Assembly: GCA_015501595.1 (NCBI GenBank)
Contig: JADNRX010000279.1
Coordinates: forward strand, 1-64,000
Direction: 5' to 3'
DNA from: Hymenopellis radicata
Lineage: Eukaryota > Basidiomycota > Agaricomycetes > Agaricales > Physalacriaceae
Length of the DNA stretch: 64,000 bases
Made by a program: the position numbers and the translations under genes
Shown: positions 11,522 to 21,208 of the stretch, in pieces
Layout: each line of letters starts with the position of its first letter
How positions within the stretch are numbered: position 1 is the first letter of the stretch
The notes under the pieces: generated by a model
The model's input: only the letters and a program-made list of their open reading frames with translations
Told to the model about the DNA's origin: nothing
Databases searched by the model: none

Positions 11522-11736
11522 AGACATAGATAGACCAATCAATATCATGTCATTCATTTTAGTCATTCCTCCGCAACCGGGCCTTGCTTTGCCGGCTCGG
11601 CCTAATTTAGACAGCGTGTGAACATTATCCGGATTCACGGTCCACAGCACATTGACAGCACCCGGATCCATCGTCTCTTCCCTCCCACCATCACAATCAT
11701 CCACAGATTTCTTCTCCTGCTCGATTCTAGCTAGTA

Positions 11737-14700
11737 ATGGCTCCTGTGTTGTGTCGTTGTAGCACTTGTAGTAAAAAACAGTGCAAGTACAATGACCAAC
11801 TTGTGTCTGGTTGTCTTATCAGCCGACAAACTCGCTTGAAGCATGAAAAGCAGGCTCAAGCCGCTCATGCATCCAGTTCAGAGTCGGACGATGCTCCTAT
11901 GCCTAGTGCATCTGTGCAGCCTTCTTCCTCTAATCCAGATCCTATCAATCTTAATGAAGGTATGTATATCAGTTGATATCAGTTCTGCTTAATCTAATCT
12001 TTTACAGTCCTTGCTCCAGTCTTCCAACTATGCAATATTCTTGTAGCTTGGCTTAGTCTTGCTCAAGGAGTCAGCCGAAAGACTGCAAATGTAGTTCTAA
12101 AGGTTCTTCGTCTTATTCAGATCACTACTCTTCGTCTGGTGCTTGCCGCATTTCTTTCTGCTGGTGTTCCAGCATCTATCTCTACCTCTCTTGATATTCC
12201 TCAAGATATTCGCACTGTCTATCTTAACGGAGAGCTTGAGCCAGAGATTATTCGTATCATTTCCTGTCCAAAATGCTTCAAGCCTTATTTGCTTGTTAAT
12301 GGAGTTGCTCCGGCAGTATGTAGCTACAAGCGGTCTGTTCGGGCTAAAGCTTGTGGTACTGCACTGTGGAAGCAACGACATACAAGGACAGGAACAAAGC
12401 GAGTTCCGGCACTTCTTTACAGTACTCAATCCTTTGAATCCTGGCTTTGCTTTATGCTATCCAGAGCTCCGATTGAGGACTGTTTACGAGACTCTTTTGC
12501 TAAATACCAAAATCGACCTCCTCTTCATCAAATGCACGATGTGCATGATAGTCCGGCTTGGTATTCCTTACGGGGATTTCTTCGATCACCTTATCATTTG
12601 GTTTTTGCACTTTATATTGATTGGTTTAATCCATTTTCCAATAAAATTGCAGGTAATTTTATTTATTTATTTATTCAATATTTTATGCTAAAAGTTTTAT
12701 TAGGCAAAAAAGTTTCTTGCGGTGCAATTATTCTGTATTGTCTTAATCTACCTTTGGAAATTCGTTTTCTTCCAGAAAATACTTTTATTGTTGGCATGAT
12801 TCCTGGGCCACATGAACCTGATGTTTGGACAATTTCTCATATTCTTGAATCACTCAAAAATGCTATTATTGCTTTTGATCTTCCTGGCAAGGTGTTACCT
12901 ACATACTATTTTCCTAATGGTGTTGATGTAGCATCTCGTATTATTCCTCTCATTGCCGATCTTCTAGCTTCTCGTAAAACTGCAGGATATCTTTCACATT
13001 CTGCAAATGCTTTTTGTTCATTTTGCGAGTTACTTATTTCTGATATTGAAAATTTAAATTATACGGAGTGGGTAGCGAGGACAGGAGCAAATGTGCGGAT
13101 GCAAGCTGAGGAATGGAAGAATTGTCCAACAATTTCAGGAAAAAAAGAAATTGCAAAAAGAAATGGAGTACGATGGACTCCTTTGCATGATCTTGAATAT
13201 TGGAATCCTGTACAATATGTTATTCTTGGCTTTATGCATAATTCTCTTGAAGGAGTTTTAGAACATCAGTTACGTATATTATGGGGTATCGGACGCACAA
13301 AGGCAGCAATTCAAAAGTTGGAAGAGGATGCAGATGATGAAACATACTCAGAGTCTGAAATTTCAGAGTCTTCTGATGAACTTGATGACTTAAGACAGGA
13401 AACAATCGATTACCAGACCTTAAATTTAACGGAAGATTTAGATTTAATGGAAGTTGATGAGGAGGAGTCTGAAGACACACCTACTCCAACTCCTGCTCCA
13501 TATATGGATGACTCTGATTCTGATTCTGATACGGAATATATTCCTGCCAATATTCAAGGAGCTTTTGATTTTACTTCGGAACAATTAGAGCAAATTCAGA
13601 CGTGTATTCAGAATATTTTGTTACCTACTTGGGTTGAAAGACCTCCTGGAAATCTTGGAGAGGCTCAGCATGGAAAACTTAAAGCTCACGAACTTCTGAT
13701 ATTATTCACCGATATTTTTCCTCTTATAATCCCTGAACTTTGGTGGAATGAGGATAATACAGATAAAAAAATGTTAACTTGCTTCTGTAATTTAATTGCT
13801 TCGACAAATATTATTGCCTCATATTCTATGTCCAATGCTAAAGCAGATAGTTATATGCATTATTTTGTTGAATATCGTTCACTTATTCAAGAATTACATC
13901 CACAATTTCAATCTCTTCCTAATCACCATTATGCAATGCACAACGGAGATATACTTAAATTTTGGGGTCCATTAGCAGTTCTTAGTGAATTTCCTGGAGA
14001 GAGAATGAATGGAGCATTTGGCAAAATAAAGACTAATTCTAAACGAGGTAATTATTTTTTAAATAATTATTTGATATTTTATTTATAATATTTTATAGGT
14101 GATATGGAATTAACTATGCTACGCCAAAGTATTCGTCGAGGTCGATTGGATGCACTGCTGGGGGACAGATCTTTTACAGATCCAGTTCTTGAAGAAATGA
14201 CTTTACTCTTAAAGCCTGAGAATGTTTATGCCTTTAAAACCCCGCCTCAGGTATTGAGCGAGGTTGAAATGGCTAAGCTTCGAAAAAAAGGAGCTATAAT
14301 TGAAATGGGGCATTATTCATTTTTACTTCAATATTTACGTTCAATGGGGAATGAATATCAATCTGCATATAGTACTGTTCCTCACCCTCGTGGTACTGCT
14401 ATTCTACCTACTACTGCTGAACAGCCTTCACAATTTAAATTTCAAGGAAAAACATACAGTAAAGAGATTTCTCATGAGGGCAACAGTCATATTCAGTTTT
14501 ATATTCCTGGTACTACAAATCCTGAAACGGGAGTTATAGAGCATATTTGGGAACTTCCTCTTCAAGGACTGCTACATACATTTTTATTTGTTCGACAACA
14601 TAAAGCACTTCCTGCTTCTTTAGAATCGAAAACTCCTTATTATTTTGCACCTTGTTCACTTCTTATGAGTAAAATTGTAGATGCCGCTCCATCATCCTCA

Positions 14701-14829
14701 ATTTTTATTCTAGAGCCTCACCATATTATTACTCATTTAACAGTATATAAAAGACCAAAAGGAACCTATAAAGGAGTTGCACGAGATACATTAGCAATTT
14801 GTTGGGCTCTTAACCGTGGTCGTAGATAA
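11737..14829 (+). CDS. Tnp2-like CACTA transposase
   Basis: Four exons (11737-11959, 12008-12652, 12704-14047, 14099-14829) sum to 2,943 bases, 980 residues. The N-terminus has a Cys-rich motif (CRCSTCSKKQC). The centre carries the hallmark stretch YIDWFNPFSNKIAG/KKVSCGAI split by intron 2, then LPLEIRFLPENTF and the SANAFCSFC motif typical of fungal Tnp2-family proteins. An acidic Glu/Ser-rich region (about residues 435-505) follows, and the C-terminal part includes GERMNGAFGKIK. The 51-base intron 2 is in frame, so an unspliced reading is also open. The gene is clearly AT-richer than its flanks, fitting a separate history. It would excise and insert the surrounding element together with the subterminal heptamers. 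Confidence 0.88.
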
Positions 14830-15169
14830 TGTTAAATAGGTTTTATGAAAATTAGATAAATGTTTTTATTTAAAATTATATGCTGAGCATTGTAAGAATT
14901 TTTTTTTTGGAGAGAAAAATCCTGATAAGTAGAGTTGATTTTTTTGTCAAATTAACTGATGTGAATATTATTGTTATATCGAAAGTGCACCTCTGGAATA
15001 CTTAGCAGAAAATCAGCTAGCTTTTTATAAGCTCGCCATTAGTGAAAAACAAAGTGAGACAGGTAAGAGTAGGTTAAATATTCAAAGACATGCTATGGAG
15101 TTCCACCCGCCTGCGCCACAGTACCGACACCATGTTTCTGCGTTCATGGTGGACAGCCGTAAAAATATA

Positions 15170-15215
15170 ACGCACTTCAATGTCCGATCTCTGCAGATCG
15201 GACATTGAAGTGCGT
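15170..15215. repeat. Perfect 21-base inverted repeat with CTGC loop
   Basis: The arms 15170-15190 and 15195-15215 are exact reverse complements (ACGCACTTCAATGTCCGATCT and its complement) separated by four bases. It lies between the transposase gene and the hairpin-repeat array. Confidence 0.85.
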
Positions 15216-15310
15216 CATCGGCGTTCTGCACAGCCACAAGCGCTTTCGTCCCACCACCATCTCCACTTTTATCAGGACGCGCTAGTCCACCGATTTGCCT
15301 TGGCTGGGAC

Positions 15311-16273
15311 GGCTGCCCTTTCCTGGACTCCGAGAGGGCAGCCAGGCAGTTCGTCTCTCGGTCGCGCCGTCTGCGCCGCCGTCGCGCGCCCCGACTCTCA
15401 CCCTCTACCCTCAATAACTCGTTCGCACTCGTTTCGCGCTGGATTAAATTTGTTCTTGGAGTACTGCCCTCTTCTGGACTCAGAGAGGGCAGTACCACCG
15501 TCATTTGTCCTGTTTGCGCGCGGCCGCCGACGTCGCGGCCCACCACCACGGTCCCGCCCTCCAAAGGGCTCGTTCTCCCTCGGTTCTCGACTGGTTTCGT
15601 TCGGGTTCGGATGGCTGCCCTCTCCTGCATGAAGAGAGGGCAACCCCACTGCGTTTTGGCGCTTCCCGCCGTCAGCGCTGCCGTCACACCCGCCACTCCT
15701 CATCATCCATCACCACCCTCAAAACGACTCATTCTCGCTCGTTTCAGGCTGGATTCCGCTCGCTTTTGGACTGCTGCCCTCTTCTGAACTCAGAGAGGGC
15801 AGTCCCACCGTCGTCTGTCACGTAGCGCACGTCTCTGCCGACGTCGCTCCTACCACAACAACCCCATCCTCCGAAAAACTTGTTCTCCGTCGGTTCTTGA
15901 CGGATTTCCTTCGTGTTTGTCTGACTGCCCTCCCATGCATGAAGTGAGGGCAGCCCCGCTGCGTTTTGACGCTTCCCGCCATCAGCCCCGCCGTCGCGCG
16001 CCCGTCATCATCCCATCCCACCCTCCTACCCATAACGACTCGTTCTCGCGTGTTTCGAGCTGGATTTCACGCGTTCTTGGACTGCTGCCCTCTCCTCAAT
16101 TCAGAGAGGGCAATCCCGCCATCGTCCATCACATCGCGCACGTCTCCGCGACGTCGCGCCCACCACCACGGCCTCATCTCACCCTATCCTTCAAAGGGCT
16201 CGTTCTCCCTCGGGTCTGGACGTATTTCTTTCATTGTTGGATAATTATGCTCTCGCCCTTCAGGAGAGGGCAG
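15311..16273. repeat. Tandem array of seven ~155-base units, each with a CTGCCCTC hairpin
   Basis: Stem-loops of the form CTGCCCTCT-loop-AGAGGGCAG begin near 15311, 15461, 15616, 15774, 15925, 16084 and 16248 (the last degenerate). The intervening sequence is GC-rich with recurring TCGTTCTC(C/G)CTCG and CGCCGTCGCGC blocks. Alternate units resemble each other best, giving a higher-order period of about 310 bases. The loops also alternate between GGACTCAG-type and TGCATGAA-type. Confidence 0.8.
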
Positions 16274-16429
16274 CGACACTGTGTTTGGTCTCTTCCCGCC
16301 ATCAGCGCCGCTGTCGCGCTCGTCACCCCTTACCATCCAGCACCATCCTTAAAACCCCTCGTTTTTTTTGGCAGAAACCCTCTCATACCACTAATTTCTG
16401 TCTCCTTGTCGTGTCTTCAGCTCAAAGCC

Positions 16430-16765
16430 GGCCATCCAAGGGACGACACATCTCTATTCTAGACGTATTCGGACAGCGGATTGACGTCTACGCCGCCGTT
16501 TCTCGGAGGAGCAAGTCACTCCGCGGTGTGCGTGCTCCGGGCGCCTTCAAGCTCGCACTGCGCCGACTCACGACGGATCTTGGAATCGATCGTCGTATTG
16601 TTATCGAGGGCCCTGAAGTCTTACGGGCACTTCGTTCAATGGTGCGAGTTCTTCATTTTTTGGTCAAAATATGTTGATATTGACTTACTTCTTTAGACCG
16701 TCTTCGCTCCCCGAGTCGCCAATCATATGCCATCGCTACCGCTGCGCCTTCGCTGGAAAACCGAC
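16430..16765 (+). CDS. Possible cargo coding fragment in the CACTA element
   Basis: A frame containing SKGRHISILDVFGQRIDVYAAVSRR, then RGVRAPGAFKLALRRLT and RRIVIEGPEVLRALRSM, ends at a plausible donor. An acceptor at 16696 (CTTTAG) would extend it to TVFAPRVANHMPSLPLRLRW and a stop near 16765. Composition and length look coding, but I recognise no domain and the start is not defined. Bases 16770-17530 beyond it hold nothing I can support. Confidence 0.3.
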
Positions 16766-17535
16766 TAAACACGCAACCTCCACTTTGGATCAAGAGTCGG
16801 GATGCAGGTCGACGACACTTACAATATTCTCCTTTGTGTAGCATTGGCGCCGTCCAGGACCTCTCGGTGTTCTCATCATCCTTTGGTGAGTATTGTTTAT
16901 TTGGACCTATATCGCTCAAGATTGAATTTACCTTTTTAGAACATCTTTCGGCATCAATCTGCCACTGGTCTCACTTGCGAGAGGCCTTACGACTCTAATT
17001 GTGCCGTTGACGCGGCTGCGACGTTGTGGATCTCCGCGCTGGACGACACATTTCACGGGCGGGACGGGGTTTGGGGTGGCGGGATGTTGTTGTTGTGGCC
17101 AGGATGGTTCGCATACTTGTCCCTATGGGACTGATCCCACGCGATGTTGGATAACGATATCGTGGGGAGCTTGACGGCAGACGATGGGACGACAGATTCG
17201 TTTAATATCAGGATGTTCGTGCACGGAATACTGCCTACGGACTGTGAGTGCGATGGGGCGAGAATGATGTGCCGGCGAGACGCAGTTGGTGAGGCTCACC
17301 GCACATTGGTGTTTATACTCGTCAATTTCGAGCGGGGTCGGACCACTGCGCACTTGCACAGCACGTCGCCTCGTCGAAATATTTGTGCTATGTCTTGGGT
17401 CACCGCAGTGCCCAAAACTGTTTCTTAATGCCATGTGTGAAGAACGTGTGAATCGTATAATATATAATGAAAGGGAATCATTCAGTACAGGTAAGGATGA
17501 AGCCAGTCACCCGTTGTAGCATCCTCGTCGCAGCT

Positions 17536-19026
17536 CTAGGCGTCACCGTTGCCACCATCCATCTCCTCGTCAGTCTCACTCTCACTGTCATCATCCCGAT
17601 TTGCCGCATCAATCTCCGCCTGTGTTGGGAACTTGTAGCGCGCCCTAACCTCATCCCCATACTTCTGCATAAACGCCCTACTCTTCATCGTCTTCCAGTC
17701 CTTATCGGCCGACTCGTTGGTGCGTTCAGCGGATGGAAGAGCAACAGGTGCATCCATGTACGATGCACGAACTGTGACTGGAAGCTCGTTGAAGTAGTCC
17801 ACGTCAAACCAGTCAATCGGACACTCGGCGGGCAGCCTCTGTCCCAACTCGCTCTCCAGACCAGCAGGATGAGGGTTGCGTTCAGCACCAATTGCCTTGA
17901 TACCACGGGTGATATTGGCTCGCTTACGCTGAGCATCCAAAGTGTGGAGAAAATCGCTAACGTGTTGATTGCGCGCACGTTTGGCATATACGAGGAATTT
18001 GCCGGGCTCTTCGGGATCGTCTTCATCATCAGAGTTGCAGGCGTGCTCGATCATGAGGTTCCGGATGCGGCGGCTGTATCCCTCCGATTTTGCAAACTCG
18101 GTGCGCTTCTCTGCAAGCTGAAATCAAATTAGAATGTAAGCTACATCACGAAAACAAAAACATACAGCCTTTCGACGCTTATATGCAGCATCCCTCTTCT
18201 GGTCTGCCTCAACTCTTCCCGGCATTCGCTCTTCCTTCTCGACACGCTTCTTCATCATGGAAAAGATGAAGTTGCGATAGAACTTCTTGAATAATGCAAC
18301 ATCCTCAACATGGTCAAGCTCGCAAGACATATGTGTGTAAGCGAAGCTGGTGGCAACCTGCTGGAAGGTCCAGCACGCAAAATTCTCCAAACATGCGTTA
18401 TAGAGACTATGCGGCGATCCCTTGATGTCTGGCTGCCAAGCGACAAGTTTGAATTCGTAAAGAGCGGCGAAGATGATCGTAAGTGCATTGTCGGGAATGC
18501 GTAAAAGGTTCCTGGAAATATCAGAACTGGGGTACTGCTGAAGAGTGGTGCGTAGGGTTGAAATTTTCTTCTTTACTGCACGAGCGTTCTGGGTTGTGGG
18601 CTGATGAAGAAGTGTGTCGACTTCGTCGGGAGAGGTGAAACGCTGCTCAAAGGATGCAATGGTGTGGGCGTCAGGCAGCTCAGGAATGGCGGTTGAGTTC
18701 CAGAGTCCAAGGAGGAGATAGAGGTGTAGGGAAACCGAAGCCTGTAATCAATGAAAGAGGTCATCCAAAGCGCTCGACTATGAAAGAAAAAGTACACGCA
18801 CCTTCATGCCATTTGTACCTTCTTGCAGATCCACCTTCTTCAAGTGATGCTGATCCTTTCGCGATGGCTTCTTTGGAGAAGGCATTGGGCCGTGTTTTGT
18901 GCGTGGTTTCTTTGATGGTGGTGGGGAGTGGGAAGGTGACCGCGCGGACCGGGTACGCTTCCCGGTCACTGGATCTGGCTCGGGCGGCCCAGCAGGTCCC
19001 GAGGATGGTCCGGGAGTTGCAGGCAT
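17536..19026 (-). CDS. Transposon accessory protein of unknown function
   Basis: Three exons (19026-18802, 18741-18166, 18117-17536) sum to 1,383 bases, 460 residues, with clean GT-AG introns. The N-terminus is Pro/Ser/Lys-rich with basic, NLS-like patches (KRTRSARSPSHS, SKKPRTKHG). The middle is globular, with CWTFQQVATSFAYTHMS and a long basic helix (FSMMKKRVEKEER). The C-terminus has an acidic DDEDDPEE patch, YAKRARNQHVSDF and a terminal run rich in Asp/Glu (SESETDEEMDGG). It faces the transposase gene and reads intact. I recall similar proteins beside fungal transposases but cannot name a domain. A DNA-binding or regulatory helper role is inferred from position. Confidence 0.7.
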
Positions 19027-19200
19027 GAATCAAAATAAGCAACAAAGAAATTGAAGATGAAGAACAGGATGAAAGGAATAGTCAAAGCTTTAATGAAAGG
19101 CTGCGACGACGCGTGCGGATACAGTTCAACGTGTTTGAGTTGAAACGATCTATTACAATCTAATCTAATCTTACGCGTATAGCTCAGCCAGGGCCCGGCG

Positions 19201-19253
19201 ACCTGCCGGCGACCTGCCTGACCACCTGCCTTGCACCTGCCTGTCAGGCAGGT
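19201..19253. promoter_or_regulatory. Right subterminal heptamer array
   Basis: ACCTGCC at 19201, 19212, 19224 and 19235, then GGCAGGT at 19247, mirror the left end exactly in number, order and spacing. Confidence 0.7.
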
Positions 19254-20090
19254 AACAAGTACCTCCCTTAACTATTGCCCCCGGTGGGGGATAATAACAG
19301 GCCACTCCTCGCCATTGTGTTCAGATGGAAATGCTGACCACCGTGGACGGAAGCTAGGAGAATTGTTATCAGTGGAGGCAAACTTGTACTAGGTGAAACA
19401 ACTCACTCGATAGTAAGTCCCGCATCGAGAAGAATGTCGTGAAAGACATATTCAAAGATAGTGTCATACGACGGTGTCCAACCAAGCGACGGCACAAGCA
19501 TGGAAGATCCAAGGGGATCTGTCTTGCAGTGCCCATTCACGTGCAAACTCAGAGATATGGCGCGGTGCAGCGTCAATTCGAAGACCTTTGACTGCCACTG
19601 AGGGATCTTATTCCACGGGATGTAGTAGCCAGATTCAGTCATTGACTTGTCGCGTCTTGAAGCACTTCTGTAACCCGTAACCAAGCGTCCTAGGCATTTT
19701 TGCGAGGCAGATGGTACATTCAACGCGGGTACATCCGATTTCTAGGGAAATAAAGTCACGAACATGTGTGGCATGAGACTTCAATGACTCACCTGAGTCA
19801 CCCACACCGGTAATGCACATTCGAGAACTTCACGGATTGCTTTGCAGGCAGCCAAAGAGAGGATCAAATCGCTCTCTTTGAGATACATTGGGCCCGAACT
19901 TCCAGCTATCACGTAAGGGGGGGGATACCGATGGTATTACCGAAGGGATAACAGCACCTGCAGAATTAAAGTCAGAAAACGGTGTAATAGTATGGCTAAA
20001 CACGGTGTACATCCTCGCCTCGCTGTCAAAGCATCTTGGATACGACTCTGTCAAATCTCGGGGATGAGTACCCTTTGAGTATGACATTCT

Positions 20091-20104
20091 GTATTATATA
20101 TAAG
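20091..20104 (-). promoter_or_regulatory. TATA-like run before the interrupted gene
   Basis: The minus strand reads CTTATATATAATAC just upstream of the ATG at 20087. Its closeness to that ATG argues that translation may start at the in-frame ATG at 20012. Confidence 0.35.
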
Positions 20105-20540
20105 GGTTTGCAAAGAGAGAGAGTATCCTGAGGGCGAAATGCGAAGTGAGCAGTTGGGTCAACGTCAAGGGTTGATTATAAGGACCACCGGAGATGCTGG
20201 CCCGGTTCTCCGAGAACCAACATTGCGACAGTGGTCAGCTATTAGCAGACTTCTGAGAAGAGCGGGTCATGGTCAAACACGGCAAGTCTCTTCTAGTAGA
20301 GAGGTTGGAGCTAGGGCTACGACTGGCATAAGAAGATAGGGCCCCGGAGCTACTCTATCTACACACCGATTCAGCGAAAAGCTGCCAAGAAAGACAATAT
20401 AGTGTGGCACTTACATGTATGCGTCATTCTCCAGACTACTAGACTCGCGTCAATTTGCGAAAGTCTCTATAAGTTGATCTTCAGAGCAATGTGAGCGGAG
20501 CGATTCCAAGGTCGTAGGCAGAGCTGGAGTGCGCGATCGC

Positions 20541-20777
20541 GTTGGGGCCCCCTTGGTGTAGGGGTCTGGCTTATAGGTGAAACTGTAAGTCCCGGAAGCG
20601 TGTCAAAGCGCATGTTCAACTCCGGCAATCACCTGGGGGTTTTCATCCTGCGGGGTTTCCTCCAACTAGTCAATTATCCAGCATCGTATCTGGACCTTAA
20701 AGCGGGCTGTCTGGTTCTCACCAAGTGAGCGTTGGGCAGTCCTATGCTTCCACAAAAAAAAAAAAAAAAAAAAAAAA
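20541..20777 (+). mobile_element. tRNA-like SINE with poly(A) tail
   Basis: A 237-base insertion is bounded by perfect 14-base direct repeats GAGTGCGCGATCGC (20527-20540 and 20778-20791) and ends in 24 A residues (20754-20777). Near its 5' end are an A-box-like TTGGTGTAGGGG (20553-20564) and a B-box-like GTTCAACTCC (20614-20623) at tRNA-like spacing. Together these are the marks of an RNA polymerase III retroposon moved by LINE machinery. The tRNA of origin is not clear by eye. Confidence 0.85.
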
Positions 20778-21208
20778 GAGTGCGCGATCGCCGCCTGCCT
20801 TCAGCCAAGGGTTCCGGCATATGCCGGCCACTCTATCCGACCTTCCACCACGACGTCGCTTGCTGTTCAACGTGTACTCTGTCAAGTGAGCACATCGTGC
20901 AAATTTTGAGTTGTAGCTCAACCTGCATCTCATAGAACTGTAACAGCAGGTCGGTTAATGTAGGATACAACTTTTGCAGTCGATCCTGCGGCCGCGCCTG
21001 GCTAAGTCGCGGGAGTGTGGCCATTCACCGTCACTCTACTGCTGGACTGCAGTACGGAAATGTCCCTGTACCGCCCCTTTGCCAGGTACGTCCGCCTATA
21101 CTCTTTGCGGAGCGACTTATTCAGCTTTTCCCGCAGAAATGCGGAGTGAATCCCGTCAGCGTGAAGGCTGATGGTACCTTGCACTCTCATTGCAGTAGAG
21201 GCTGCGCC

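Larger units (their letters stand above)
11436..19286. mobile_element. CACTA (EnSpm-like) transposon, 7,851 bases
   Basis: The terminal inverted repeats begin CACCGGGGGCAAT and match over about 52 bases (11436-11487 and 19235-19286) with a few substitutions. A 3-base GGG target-site duplication flanks it (11433-11435 and 19287-19289). Both ends carry five ACCTGCC/GGCAGGT heptamers at 11-12 base spacing. It encodes a Tnp2-like transposase on the plus strand (11737-14829) and an intact accessory gene on the minus strand (19026-17536), with a hairpin-repeat array between. Both genes have full-length open frames, so the copy could be recent and possibly active. It is inserted in exon 4 of the minus-strand gene at a codon boundary. 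Confidence 0.9.
6185..20087 (-). pseudogene. Two-module gene of unknown function split by two transposons
   Basis: Minus-strand exons: 20087-19958, 19905-19793, 19741-19407, 19353-19287 joined to 11432-11100, 11040-10775, 10717-10561, 10510-10239, 10174-10047 joined to 6907-6600, and 6553-6185. With both transposons and one target-site copy of each removed, these total 2,478 bases, 825 residues, with every splice phase and both rejoined sites in frame. The protein appears to be two tandem modules of about 380 residues. Matching signatures include PDVVLSVRI / PDVAFCLSL, LLVEYV...AAMCAAL...PIFGLLF / VVEFIL...VAMRSAL...PVIGILV, and KPFSMFHLYTVLV / KPYDAVKLCTLLV. The C-terminus carries a zinc ribbon captured from 3.96 kb. 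I do not recognise the family and see no catalytic motif. The start may be the in-frame ATG at 20012, because a TATA-like run lies only about 10 bases before 20087. As assembled the gene cannot be expressed intact. Confidence 0.85.

Noticed and set aside
12097..12429. Minus-strand frame with many Cys and Ser
   Set aside because: It is an antisense shadow of transposase exon 2.
15082..15696. A 204-codon minus-strand open frame
   Set aside because: It runs antisense through the GC-rich hairpin array, and its Arg/Gly-rich composition is explained by the repeats.
15311..16273. CRISPR array
   Set aside because: Units of ~155 bases with diverged repeats and no short uniform repeat-spacer pattern; the host is a eukaryote.
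20754..20777. A24 run as an assembly artefact
   Set aside because: Perfect 14-base direct repeats on both sides and tRNA-like boxes upstream show it is a SINE tail.
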